From: Clostridiales bacterium
GTDB lineage: Bacteria; Bacillota; Clostridia; Oscillospirales; Acutalibacteraceae
Assembly: GCA_019417145.1 (NCBI GenBank)
Contig: DXVY01000011.1
Location: forward strand, 8,551-19,265
Reading direction: 5' to 3'
DNA: 10,715 nt
The position numbers and the translations under genes are program-made. The notes beneath the pieces were generated by a model. It saw only the letters and a program-made list of their open reading frames with translations. It did not search any database and was not told the origin of the DNA. This document shows positions 1 to 6,721 of the stretch, piece after piece (within the stretch, counting starts at the first letter, position 1; every line of letters starts with the position of its first letter).

Positions 1-2235
1 CGTATCGCAAACCTTGATGCCGTCCTGATACCAGCCGTCAAAGCTCCAGCCCGACTTAGGCGCAGCTGTCAGAAGCACCGTCTCCCCGGATACGATCCCG
101 GACGTCTTACCGGTCACACTGCCGCCCGCTTCGTTATACTCCACCGTAACCGTATAGGTCTTTGGCGTATCGACTTTGGCAAATTTCACCGCGTCGGCAA
201 TCACATAGCCGTTGTCCGAATTGTTCCCAAGAACTACAGAGATTTCCTGCCCCTTGTCCGCCATCACGCCACCCAGCAGGTTCCAGAATCCGCCGTTTTC
301 CCGCTGATTGACCCGTATGGTCTGCTGACCGCTGCCGCACAGAATGGTATAGGGCGCGTCGTCCGCCCGGTTGGGATTGGTGGTCCACCAGGCGTAGATC
401 TCATAGTAGCCGGCCTCCTCGGCCGTGACGGTAAAGGTTGCGGTGGAATCAGGTTGGCTATTGGCCCCGTTCCAAACCCTATACATAAATCCTTCGCCGT
501 AGCGCTGGTCCAGACAATCGGCCGTCTCCAGAGTCCAGTCGCCGGTGAAAACGGCCTCCGTATCGTCCACGATAATCCCGTCAGGGGTGACAATTTTCTG
601 GAAACGCGCCTCCACCGTGACATCCTTGTCCACGGTCAGGGTGAATTGCAGATCTTCCCCCTGCTTCTCCCCATCTAGATACCAGCCTTCCAGCTCCCAG
701 CCGCCCCGGGGCTCGGCCGTCAGGGTAACCGATTCGCCCTTCGCGATGCCGGCTGTCTTGCCGGTGACCATACCGCCCTGGCTGTCATACTGCAGGGTGA
801 TATTATACGTATCGGCCGGCGGGTCTCCAACACGTACAACCTTTACCGCATCGGCAATGATGTACTGTTCGGCGTTGTTTCCGATTACAATCGTAATCGT
901 TTCTCCCTTTTGTGCCGTCAGGGCCCCCAGCAAATTCCACTGGCCGCCATTTTCCTGCTGGTTGACCCGCACAGTCTGACTCTGCTCCCCACAGATCAGG
1001 GTGTAGGGGGTAATGGTCGAACGATTCTCGAGTGTGGTCCACCAGCCGTAGATCTCATAATAGCCATCCTCAGCCGCCGTCGTCCGGTAGGTGGCGGTTG
1101 CAGTGGGCTGGCTTTCCGAGCTGACGCAACTGCTGTAGTAAAAGGCGTCGCCATAGCGTTCTTCTTCTTTGGCCTTTGTTTCCAGAATCCAGGTGGATCC
1201 TTCCACAATCGCTTCATCCTCATCCAAGATCCCGTCATCCAGCTGGAACTTCACCGCGTCGGCCACAACGTACTGATCCGCGTTGTTGCCGATAACAACC
1301 GACAAATCGTCTCCCGCTTTAGCCGTAATCTTGCCCAAAAGGTTCCATCTGCCACCGTTAACCTCCTGGTTGAACCGCACGGTTGTGCCGTCCGAAAGGG
1401 TAAAGGGTGCATTCTGCGCGCGATTCTCGTGGGTGGTCCACCAGGCGTAAACGTTATAGACGCCGTCGGCAGGCGCCTCGGCACGGAAGGTAGCCGTAGC
1501 CGTGGGCTCGGCCTGGTCGGTGGGATCGGCAAACCGGAATTTGGTTCCGAATCGCTCGATATGGTTGTCGGTTACATTCTCCGGCCATGTACCCGTAAGT
1601 TCAGCCTCACTGTCATCCACGATGATGCCCTCCATGAGGGAGATCTTCAGTCCGTCGGAGATGATAAACTGGTCGCCGCTGCCGCCCAGGGTTACGGTGA
1701 CAGTATCCCCGGCCTCAGCCCACAAGGTCTGGATATGGTTCCAGCGACCGCCCTTTTCTTGCTGGTTGGCGGTTACCTGAACCGACTGCTCGCCCCAGGC
1801 AATGGTGTAGGGAGCGTTGGTGGCCCGGTTGTTCAGATCGGTCCACCAGGCGCTGACCTCATACCATCCGGCGTGGTTTATTTGGGCGGTATAAGTGGCC
1901 GTATTGCTGCCTACCCAGCCCTCTGCATAGCGGAAGCCTGAACCAAACCGCTGGTCCATCTTATCGGCTTCCTCCAGCGTCCAGCTTCCTGTATACTCGG
2001 CGTCGGTATCGTCAAATATAAACTCGGTCTCCTCCGACGGCGGCAGATCCGTTTGCTCGACGGACCCCGATTTGGTCGCGTTTGCAATACTATACTTTCG
2101 TTGGGCGCTGTGGGATATGCTCCCATCTACGGCCGAACCTGTCCCTCCGTCGCTTAGGGCCGTCATGCCGGATACCGCCAGCATAGCAACGCTCAGGCAC
2201 AGGGCTGTCAATCGCCTGGATGTCTTTCCTCTCAT
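1..2235 (-). CDS. Large secreted multidomain protein with golvesin-type domains (N-terminal part, C-terminus off window)
   Basis: The frame is open for 745 codons from an ATG at 2235 to the window edge, with no stop. The start follows a GGAG at 2244-2247 by 8 bases; an ATG 5 bases upstream is closed at once by TGA. Residues 1-29 form a typical Sec signal peptide (basic Arg/Lys start, then a hydrophobic stretch ending near SGMTALS). After a short linker come four related modules at about 72-199, 204-332, 335-468 and 552-686. Each has an acidic IVDD-like opening, a Y/E-V-x-AWWT segment, N-R-A-x-N-APYT or close variants, a QQENGG-x-WN-L-type segment and a closing IADAVKF-like strand. This pattern matches golvesin C-terminal/xanthan-lyase CBD-like domains, which are found on surface-bound and polysaccharide-acting proteins. 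Residues about 476-547 and 691 onward are 'bacterial repeat' (InlB B-like) modules with GGxVTGKTxGI and GWxxxGWYxDG. No catalytic domain is visible. It is probably a cell-surface glycan-binding protein or enzyme; the active part, if any, lies beyond the window. Confidence 0.88.
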   Translation of the reverse strand, partial: MRGKTSRRLTALCLSVAMLAVSGMTALSDGGTGSAVDGSISHSAQRKYSIANATKSGSVEQTDLPPSEETEFIFDDTDAEYTGSWTLEEADKMDQRFGSGFRYAEGWVGSNTATYTAQINHAGWYEVSAWWTDLNNRATNAPYTIAWGEQSVQVTANQQEKGGRWNHIQTLWAEAGDTVTVTLGGSGDQFIISDGLKISLMEGIIVDDSEAELTGTWPENVTDNHIERFGTKFRFADPTDQAEPTATATFRAEAPADGVYNVYAWWTTHENRAQNAPFTLSDGTTVRFNQEVNGGRWNLLGKITAKAGDDLSVVIGNNADQYVVADAVKFQLDDGILDEDEAIVEGSTWILETKAKEEERYGDAFYYSSCVSSESQPTATATYRTTAAEDGYYEIYGWWTTLENRSTITPYTLICGEQSQTVRVNQQENGGQWNLLGALTAQKGETITIVIGNNAEQYIIADAVKVVRVGDPPADTYNITLQYDSQGGMVTGKTAGIAKGESVTLTAEPRGGWELEGWYLDGEKQGEDLQFTLTVDKDVTVEARFQKIVTPDGIIVDDTEAVFTGDWTLETADCLDQRYGEGFMYRVWNGANSQPDSTATFTVTAEEAGYYEIYAWWTTNPNRADDAPYTILCGSGQQTIRVNQRENGGFWNLLGGVMADKGQEISVVLGNNSDNGYVIADAVKFAKVDTPKTYTVTVEYNEAGGSVTGKTSGIVSGETVLLTAAPKSGWSFDGWYQDGIKVCDT

Positions 2236-2295
2236 CCCATATCGCTCCTTTCCAGGACGGTTTGTATCGAAAAATATTGATTCCGCCCCTCTGGG

Positions 2296-2324
2296 CATAT
2301 ATAGCCGACCGTCCTTTGTATCAA
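2296..2324 (-). promoter_or_regulatory. Candidate promoter of the golvesin-domain protein gene
   Basis: On the minus strand TTGATA (2319-2324) lies 17 bases before TATATG (2296-2301), or 15 before TATATA (2298-2303). It sits just downstream of the regulator's terminator and about 60 bases before the start codon, so the surface-protein gene probably has its own transcript. GATACAAA occurs twice here on the minus strand (2261-2268 and 2315-2322), a possible regulator contact. This is inferred from consensus match only. Confidence 0.45.
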
Positions 2325-2331
2325 GTATACA

Positions 2332-2361
2332 AAATCCCCATGCCAAAAGCATTGGGGATTT
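2332..2361 (-). terminator. Rho-independent terminator of the AraC-family gene
   Basis: The arms AAATCCCC-ATGC and GCAT-T-GGGGATTT pair around a CAAAA loop with one bulged base. The hairpin starts 5 bases past the regulator's TGA. On the minus strand it is followed by TTTTGTAT, a short T-rich tract. It separates the regulator transcript from the surface-protein gene downstream. Confidence 0.7.
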
Positions 2362-2366
2362 CACAT

Positions 2367-3266
2367 TCATTTAGGGGGGGATTCAACGCTGTATTTTTTC
2401 CGATAAGCGCCGGGGGTTATGCCCTGGAATTCTCTAAAAATTTTATAAAAGAACTTGATATCGTCATAGCCCACCCGGCCGGCAATCTCCCCCACCGGTA
2501 TACGGGTGTTTTCCAGCAGGTCGCAGGCTACGTTGACACGGATGTTCTGCAACATGCGGATCATGGTCATGCCGGTGATCTCCTTAAAAATCTTCCGAAA
2601 GTAATTGACGCTAAGATAGGCCCGCTCGGCCAGCTTTTCACAGGAAATGTTCTCATCAAAATGATTCTTGATATAAGCCGCCGCCTCCTGCACAACAAGC
2701 TGCTTATACACCGTGGGATTTTGCCGCTGACTAACATCCTTTTTATACAGGCGAAATATAAAAATCAGTAACTTGGTCAGGTTGGCTCTAAGCACCTGCA
2801 TATAGCCGCCCTCCCGTCGGTCGTATTCCCGCTGCATTTCATAGAGCACCTGGCGGATTTCCTCGGCCGCAACGCCGGTCAGGCGGATATAATTCTTAGG
2901 ATCGTCGTCGTCGCTTAAGGAATAATAGAGATAATGGTAAGCCACGTCCACAAAATCCTTGCAGTCCTTAAAGGAGCGGTCCAAGGTGGGAGGCTGAAAT
3001 AAACAGTTGCAGACGGTCAGGCTGCTGTCCGGGTCGGCGGTATAGGCGTGGACAATGTGGGGATTGAACATAAACAGATCCCCCTCCTTGATCCGTTCCT
3101 CCACCCCGCCTAGAATATGCACGCCCCGACCGCCGTCAATGTAAGCGATTTCGATAAAATCATCGTGGGCGTGTGGCGGATGATGTCCGTGGATCACGTC
3201 GGTAAACACGCGGATTTCCTCGTCGGCTTGCACATAGGAGTGAAATTGCAGCCGCTGGTATTTCAC
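2367..3266 (-). CDS. AraC-family transcriptional regulator with N-terminal cupin-type sensing domain
   Basis: This encodes a 299-residue DNA-binding regulator that probably responds to a sugar or related small molecule. The N-terminal half (about 20-110) looks like an AraC-type cupin, with clustered histidines at 28, 29, 32 and 34 in a GHHPPHAHDDF segment, followed by a GxGVHxLGG strand and an EGDLFMFNPHIVHAY segment. The C-terminal ~100 residues carry two helix-turn-helix units: the first around 206-230 (LAERAYLSVNYFRKIFKEITG) and the second around 255-282 (IAGRVGYDDIKFFYKIFRE), ending in the family signature GITPGAYRKKY. I chose the GTG at 3266 because AAAGGAGGAGG lies directly upstream. 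The in-frame ATG at 3317 has no such site and would lie upstream of the predicted -10. The gene diverges from the two dehydrogenase genes and precedes the golvesin-domain gene, so it likely controls one or both and possibly itself. The inducer cannot be read from the sequence. Confidence 0.93.
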   Translation of the reverse strand: MKYQRLQFHSYVQADEEIRVFTDVIHGHHPPHAHDDFIEIAYIDGGRGVHILGGVEERIKEGDLFMFNPHIVHAYTADPDSSLTVCNCLFQPPTLDRSFKDCKDFVDVAYHYLYYSLSDDDDPKNYIRLTGVAAEEIRQVLYEMQREYDRREGGYMQVLRANLTKLLIFIFRLYKKDVSQRQNPTVYKQLVVQEAAAYIKNHFDENISCEKLAERAYLSVNYFRKIFKEITGMTMIRMLQNIRVNVACDLLENTRIPVGEIAGRVGYDDIKFFYKIFREFQGITPGAYRKKYSVESPPK

Positions 3267-3307
3267 CTGTCCTCCTCCTTTCGGATAGATAGTTTGAACG
3301 TATATAC

Positions 3308-3336
3308 AATATACCACATTGCATTCATAAACACAA
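3308..3336 (-). promoter_or_regulatory. Promoter of the AraC-family gene (extended -10)
   Basis: On the minus strand TTGTGT (3331-3336) is followed after exactly 17 bases by TATATT (3308-3313). TGG directly precedes the latter, giving an extended -10. It mirrors the TGG-TATAAT of the divergent promoter at 3390-3398. Confidence 0.6.
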
Positions 3337-3380
3337 TTTTCAATTTGTGGAAATCGTTTCCTTTATGCAATGTACTGCAT
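3317..3380. promoter_or_regulatory. Inverted operator-like repeats between divergent promoters
   Basis: CATTGCAT at 3317-3324 is repeated in inverted form as ATGCAATG at 3365-3372, with 40 bases between. A second small inverted pair, ATGCA (3365-3369) and TGCAT (3376-3380), starts 11 bases apart, about one helical turn. The flanks also match: CATTGCAT-TC-ATAAA on one side against TTTATGCAATG on the other. The sites sit between the -10 elements of the regulator and the dehydrogenase genes, where AraC-family proteins usually bind. Assignment to this regulator is inference. Confidence 0.55.
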
Positions 3381-3389
3381 GATATATTG

Positions 3390-3398
3390 TGGTATAAT
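3390..3398 (+). promoter_or_regulatory. Extended -10 promoter of the dehydrogenase operon
   Basis: A perfect TATAAT (3393-3398) is preceded by TGG, an extended -10. Nothing close to TTGACA occurs 16-18 bases upstream (bases there read ATGTAC), which fits a promoter that needs an activator, as is common for AraC-family targets. The operator-like repeats lie where the -35 element would be. Confidence 0.6.
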
Positions 3399-3436
3399 TG
3401 CTAAAAATTAAATTTTGTCAGACAGGAGAAATGTAT

Positions 3437-4678
3437 ATGACTGAGAAGGTCTCCACGGTATTTGTGGGAATCGGAGGATACGGCGACCTGTATCCTTCCC
3501 TGGCGGAAAAATACCAGGAGGTCGGGGGCCTTTGCCGTCCATCAGGAGTGGTGGATCCCTTTGCCCGGACGGCGCCCCATTATGAATGGTTCCGGCGGCA
3601 GGGCGTACCCGTCTTCAACACGCTGGAGGAATTTTACCAAACGCATACGGCCGACCTAGCGGTCATTTCCACCCCCATACCGCTGCATAAGCCCCAAAGC
3701 CTAACCGCACTGGCCCACGGCAGTCATGTGCTCTGCGAAAAGCCGCTTGTGCCCACCATGGCCGAGGCCGGAGAACTGGAGCGCGCCGCCCGGACGGCAA
3801 ATCGCACGCTGGGCGTCGGGTTCCAGTGGAGCTTTTCCTGTACCATGAACCGGCTTAAAGGGGACATACTGGAGGGAAAATACGGCCGGCCTCTTATGCT
3901 TAAATCCCTGATTTGCTGGAAACGGGATTTTCATTATTATCAGAGCAGCGCCTGGAAGGGACGCATCGCAGACGCGCAGGGCAATCTGATCCGAGATTCG
4001 GTGGTGACCAACGCCACGGCGCACTATCTCCACAATATCTTTTTCATATTGGGAAAGAGCATGGCTGAAGCCGCCATGCCGGACCGGGTGGAGGCACAGG
4101 TTTATCGGGCTAAAGATATCGAATCCTTTGACACCTGCGTGCTCAAAGGCGAGCTGGCCGGCGGGACTTTTTGGTACGGCGCCAGCCATTCCTGCGATTT
4201 GGGCGAGCAGACCCGTTTCCGTTATACCTTTGAGAAGGGGACGGTCTATTTTAACGACCGGCCCGGCGATCCCGGAAACCATGTGATAGGCGTCCTGTCC
4301 GACGGACGGGAGGTGGATTACGGTAATCCACAGTCCGAGCAAGAGTCGGTGCGCAAATTTCTCGCCATGCTCACCCGCTGTAGGGATGAAAATAGCCCGG
4401 TTGCCTGCACCGTGTCCACAATCAAACCCCATTTGGCAGTTTGCAGCGGGCTGTTCGAACAGGGGACGATTTGCTCCTTTCCAAAAGATCATATTTTTGA
4501 AGGGAGCGAGCCGGACGGAACCCGCCGGGGCACATATGTGCGGGGACTGTCCCAGCTATTGTTGCAGGCCTACGAAAGGGAGCAGCTGCCTTGCCAGATG
4601 CAGGATGCGGCCCCACTCATGACCCATTCCTTTATATTTCAGCCGGGAAAGGAGGCGGGCGCGTGCGCATCTGTATAA
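3437..4678 (+). CDS. Gfo/Idh/MocA-family NAD(P)-dependent oxidoreductase
   Basis: This encodes a 413-residue cytoplasmic dehydrogenase of the glucose-fructose oxidoreductase/inositol dehydrogenase family, which oxidises or reduces sugars, inositols and their derivatives. The Rossmann start VFVGIGGYG (8-16) is a glycine-rich dinucleotide site. The segment VISTPIPLH (77-84) and the CEKPL motif (100-104, Lys102) are family hallmarks. Around 187-205 a divergent version of the usual D-x-G-x-H-x-x-D motif reads RDSVVTNATAHYLHNIFFILG, so His196/His199 may replace the ordinary pair. The ATG at 3437 has AGGAG (3424-3428) 8 bases upstream; the in-frame ATG at 3431 is too close to it. The 3' end overlaps the next dehydrogenase by 16 bases, implying translational coupling. 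The protein is somewhat longer than many members (330-390 residues). The substrate is unknown. Confidence 0.92.
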   Translation: MTEKVSTVFVGIGGYGDLYPSLAEKYQEVGGLCRPSGVVDPFARTAPHYEWFRRQGVPVFNTLEEFYQTHTADLAVISTPIPLHKPQSLTALAHGSHVLCEKPLVPTMAEAGELERAARTANRTLGVGFQWSFSCTMNRLKGDILEGKYGRPLMLKSLICWKRDFHYYQSSAWKGRIADAQGNLIRDSVVTNATAHYLHNIFFILGKSMAEAAMPDRVEAQVYRAKDIESFDTCVLKGELAGGTFWYGASHSCDLGEQTRFRYTFEKGTVYFNDRPGDPGNHVIGVLSDGREVDYGNPQSEQESVRKFLAMLTRCRDENSPVACTVSTIKPHLAVCSGLFEQGTICSFPKDHIFEGSEPDGTRRGTYVRGLSQLLLQAYEREQLPCQMQDAAPLMTHSFIFQPGKEAGACASV

Positions 4679-5652
4679 TCGGCAACTGCGGCGGACATAT
4701 CGGCCATATATTTGACGGAAGGCAGGGATGTCACGAATATGTGGGAGCCGCGGCCTCTTCTCCTATGGAACCGGTGAAAGAGCTCTCGCGGCTGGCACAG
4801 GAAAGGACCCGGCGGGAGCTACCCCTATTTGACGACTGGCGGGAAATGCTCCTGCGGCTGAAACCCGACGCAGTCGCCGTGGATACGATTTTCTGCAATC
4901 ACGCGGCGGTATCCTGTTTTGCCCTGGAACAGGGCATCCACGTCTACTGCGAAAAGCCCGCGGCCACTATGCTTGCCGATCTGGAGCGGCTGGAGGAGAC
5001 GGCGAGTCGAAGCGGCGCCCTCTATTTCTCCATGCTCACAGCACGGTACGATCCCTGGTTTTATACAGCTAAGCGGCTGGTGGAGCAAGGAGCCATCGGC
5101 GACTTGCTGTTGGCCGGGGGACAGAAGTCCTACAAGCTGGGTCGGCGGCCGGCCTATTACCGAGACCGGGCGATCTACGGAGGTACCATTCCCTGGGTGG
5201 CCATCCACATGGTAGACCAACTGCTCTGGTTGACCGGCAGGAGCTGCCGGGAGGTCTACGCCAAACAGACGCGGCTGTACAATGGAGGCCAAGGGGATTT
5301 GGAAACTGCGGCAGTCCTATTGATGGAGTTGGAGGGCGGTCTGCCCGCCCATGTGAACGCCGACTATGGACGACCGTCCACCGCGCCCACCCACGGGGAC
5401 GACCGGGTACGTCTGGTGGGAGACAGCGGCGTGCTGGAGGTCAGAGGCGAGCGGGTCTATCTGATGAACGGGGAACACGATGGCCTAGTCCCCCTGGAAA
5501 ACCTTGCGCCGCCGCCTATTTTTGACGGATTTCTCCAGGCGATCGACGGAGAAAAAAATTCTCTTTTTGCCGACTGCGGCGGCTTTGCCGCCAGCCGGGT
5601 CTGCCTGGCGGCCAGGGACTCGGCCGATACCGGCCGGCCCATTTCTCTATAG
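4663..5652 (+). CDS. Gfo/Idh/MocA-family NAD(P)-dependent oxidoreductase (second, shorter)
   Basis: A 329-residue member of the same family as the gene before it, but clearly divergent and not a recent duplicate. The Rossmann motif IIGNCGGHIGH (5-15) is an unusual glycine-rich loop. CEKPA (96-100, Lys98) is the conserved lysine motif. GGTIPWVAIHMVDQLLWLTG (173-192) gives the canonical His182/Asp185 active-site pattern that the upstream partner lacks in its usual form. The C-terminal part (about 200-300) has the expected sheet-forming segment, with LVGDSGVLEV typical of the family. I chose the GTG at 4663 because AAAGGAGG (4648-4655) is well spaced. The in-frame ATG at 4591 would add 24 residues before the first Rossmann strand and overlap the upstream gene more deeply. 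The 16-base overlap makes this a two-gene operon. The two enzymes may act in sequence on one substrate or form a mixed complex. No clear terminator follows. Confidence 0.92.
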   Translation: MRICIIGNCGGHIGHIFDGRQGCHEYVGAAASSPMEPVKELSRLAQERTRRELPLFDDWREMLLRLKPDAVAVDTIFCNHAAVSCFALEQGIHVYCEKPAATMLADLERLEETASRSGALYFSMLTARYDPWFYTAKRLVEQGAIGDLLLAGGQKSYKLGRRPAYYRDRAIYGGTIPWVAIHMVDQLLWLTGRSCREVYAKQTRLYNGGQGDLETAAVLLMELEGGLPAHVNADYGRPSTAPTHGDDRVRLVGDSGVLEVRGERVYLMNGEHDGLVPLENLAPPPIFDGFLQAIDGEKNSLFADCGGFAASRVCLAARDSADTGRPISL

Positions 5653-5673
5653 AAAGAATAGCACACCACAAAA

Positions 5674-5768
5674 ACGCATTTCATAACCTCCCCATCAATT
5701 GCATAGTGTGGCCTGCGGCCGGAAACAATAGCTTAAACGGCCGTATCCCGCGGCTACTTTTATGCAAT
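5674..5768. promoter_or_regulatory. Candidate second set of operator-like motifs upstream of spoVAE
   Basis: This 137-base gap repeats elements of the divergent control region at 3313-3372. TTTATGCAAT at 5759-5768 is identical to 3362-3371. ATTGCATA (5698-5705) is its inverted partner. ACCACA followed by GCATTTCATAA (5674-5695) resembles ACCACATTGCATTCATAA at 3313-3330. No sigma-F/G-type promoter is convincing here. It may be a downstream site of the AraC regulator or chance similarity. Confidence 0.3.
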
Positions 5769-5789
5769 CGAGGTGAGATGGTGGAAATC

Positions 5790-6146
5790 ATGGATTATAT
5801 CAAGGCCTTTTTGGTGGGCGGCGGGCTCTGTCTTTTGGGACAAATTCTCATTGACTTTACCAAGCTGACCCCCGCCCGGATCCTGGTGACCTATGTGGTC
5901 AGCGGCGTATTTTTGACCGCTGTGGGGGTATACGAGCCTCTGGTAAAATTCGCGGGTGCGGGCGCCACCGTGCCCTTGACCGGCTTCGGCTACTCCCTGG
6001 CCAAGGGCGTGCAGCAGGCCGTTTCCGAGCAAGGCTTGCTGGGCGTGCTCACCGGCGGCATCACGGCCACGGCCGCCGGCATCACCGCCGCCGTGGTTTT
6101 CGGCTACGTGATCGCCCTGGTGGCAAAACCCGGCGACAAGGCATAA
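5790..6146 (+). CDS. spoVAE: Stage V sporulation protein AE (SpoVAE/SpoVAEB type)
   Basis: This encodes a 118-residue hydrophobic membrane protein of the SpoVA group, which forms the channel moving dipicolinic acid into the developing spore and out at germination. The family features are strong: FLVGGGLCLLGQILID (7-22), LTPARILVTYVVSGV (26-40), YEPLVKFAGAGATVPLTGFGYSLAKGV (48-74, quoted in part as GAGATVPLTGFGYSLAKG) and GLLGVLTGGITATAAGITAA. Three or four membrane segments are apparent. I chose the ATG at 5790 because it gives the usual family length and MDYIKAF opening. The in-frame ATG at 5778 lies only 4 bases after AGG of the GAGGTG site (5770-5775) and remains an alternative that would add four residues. 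No spoVAC or spoVAD gene is present beside it, although these usually form one operon. Expression in the forespore is expected from the family, but I see no clear sigma-G promoter. Confidence 0.92.
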   Translation: MDYIKAFLVGGGLCLLGQILIDFTKLTPARILVTYVVSGVFLTAVGVYEPLVKFAGAGATVPLTGFGYSLAKGVQQAVSEQGLLGVLTGGITATAAGITAAVVFGYVIALVAKPGDKA

Positions 6147-6150
6147 CGAC

Positions 6151-6192
6151 ACAAGAAAAACCGACGTCCAAAAGACGTCGGTTTTTCTTTGT
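6151..6192. terminator. Bidirectional rho-independent terminator
   Basis: A near-perfect long hairpin has arms ACAAGAAAAACCGACGTC and GACGTCGGTTTTTCTTTGT around a CAAAA loop. GC-rich CCGACGTC/GACGTCGG forms the core. The flanking A-run and T-run make it work in both directions. It lies 4 bases after spoVAE and about 60 bases past the stop of the convergent rnhA. Confidence 0.92.
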
Positions 6193-6254
6193 GAGAACAT
6201 GATCTGTCAAGGAAAGACACGAATCATAGCGCCATGCCTCATCGAACAGATTCG

Positions 6255-6698
6255 CTATTTGTAATGTTCGGCGGCGGCCACGGCCAGGCGGTCACAGCGT
6301 TCATTTTCCGGGTGCCCGTCATGCCCTCTTACCCATACAATACGCACATGATGCGTATCTAGCAGCGTCAACAGCTGCTCCCACAAGTCGGCGTTAAGCG
6401 CCGGCTTCCCGTCCGCCTTTCGCCATCCATTCTTTTGCCAGTTTCTGGCCCAGCCCTTGGAAAGGCCGTCGCACACATAACGGGAGTCAGAGCAAAGGGT
6501 CACGTCGCAGGGCTCCTTTAGGGCCGAAAGGCCCTGTATGACGGCGGTCAGCTCCATACGGTTGTTGGTGGTGGCGGCCTCTCCGCCGGACAGTTCCTTC
6601 TCCAAACGACCATACCGGAGAAGGGCTCCCCATCCACCGGGTCCGGGATTGCCCGAACAGGCGCCGTCGGTATAAAGGTCTACATGTTTGCAGGACAT
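6255..6698 (-). CDS. rnhA: Ribonuclease HI
   Basis: This 147-residue enzyme cuts the RNA strand of RNA-DNA hybrids, removing R-loops and primers in the cytoplasm. All active-site residues are present at the family positions: Asp11 in [17 protein letters not shown], Glu49 in NRMEL, Asp71 in CSDSRY, His126 in [14 protein letters not shown] and Asp136 in the same segment. The basic stretch around 83-95 ([12 protein letters not shown]) corresponds to the substrate-handle region of E. coli-type RNase HI. The length is close to that of the E. coli protein (155). The ATG at 6698 follows AGGAGG by 5 bases. It is the last gene of the lexA cluster, 23 bases after the membrane acyltransferase, and ends before the bidirectional terminator. 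If co-transcribed with lexA it would rise with DNA damage. Confidence 0.97.
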   Translation of the reverse strand: MSCKHVDLYTDGACSGNPGPGGWGALLRYGRLEKELSGGEAATTNNRMELTAVIQGLSALKEPCDVTLCSDSRYVCDGLSKGWARNWQKNGWRKADGKPALNADLWEQLLTLLDTHHVRIVWVRGHDGHPENERCDRLAVAAAEHYK

Positions 6699-6721
6699 AG
6701 CCGCCTCCTGATAAAATACGA

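Noticed and set aside
910..1941. A 343-codon open frame on the plus strand inside the golvesin-domain gene
   Set aside because: It lies antisense to a frame with a clear signal peptide and repeated domains, has no credible ribosome binding site, and its protein resembles no family. It arises from the biased codon pattern of the repeats.
2367..3317. Upstream ATG start (3317) for the AraC-family gene
   Set aside because: It lies upstream of the predicted -10 element, has no ribosome binding site, and adds residues outside the cupin fold. GTG at 3266 has an excellent site.
3701..4492. A 263-codon minus-strand open frame
   Set aside because: It is antisense to a dehydrogenase with recognisable Rossmann and EKP motifs, and has no family features of its own.
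4591..4662. Upstream ATG start for the second dehydrogenase
   Set aside because: The extra 24 residues precede the first Rossmann strand and no good ribosome binding site is seen; GTG at 4663 is preceded by AAAGGAGG.
5706..5789. Longer N-terminus for the spoVAE product
   Set aside because: The extra residues are polar and unlike the family, whose members begin shortly before the FLVGG helix.
5653..5790. Sigma-G/F type promoter for spoVAE
   Set aside because: GCATA-like -35 matches occur, but none has a fitting CATnnTA-type -10 at the right distance.
6193..6254. Possible small gene or RNA between the terminator and rnhA
   Set aside because: Only 62 bases, with no structured element or start signal seen.
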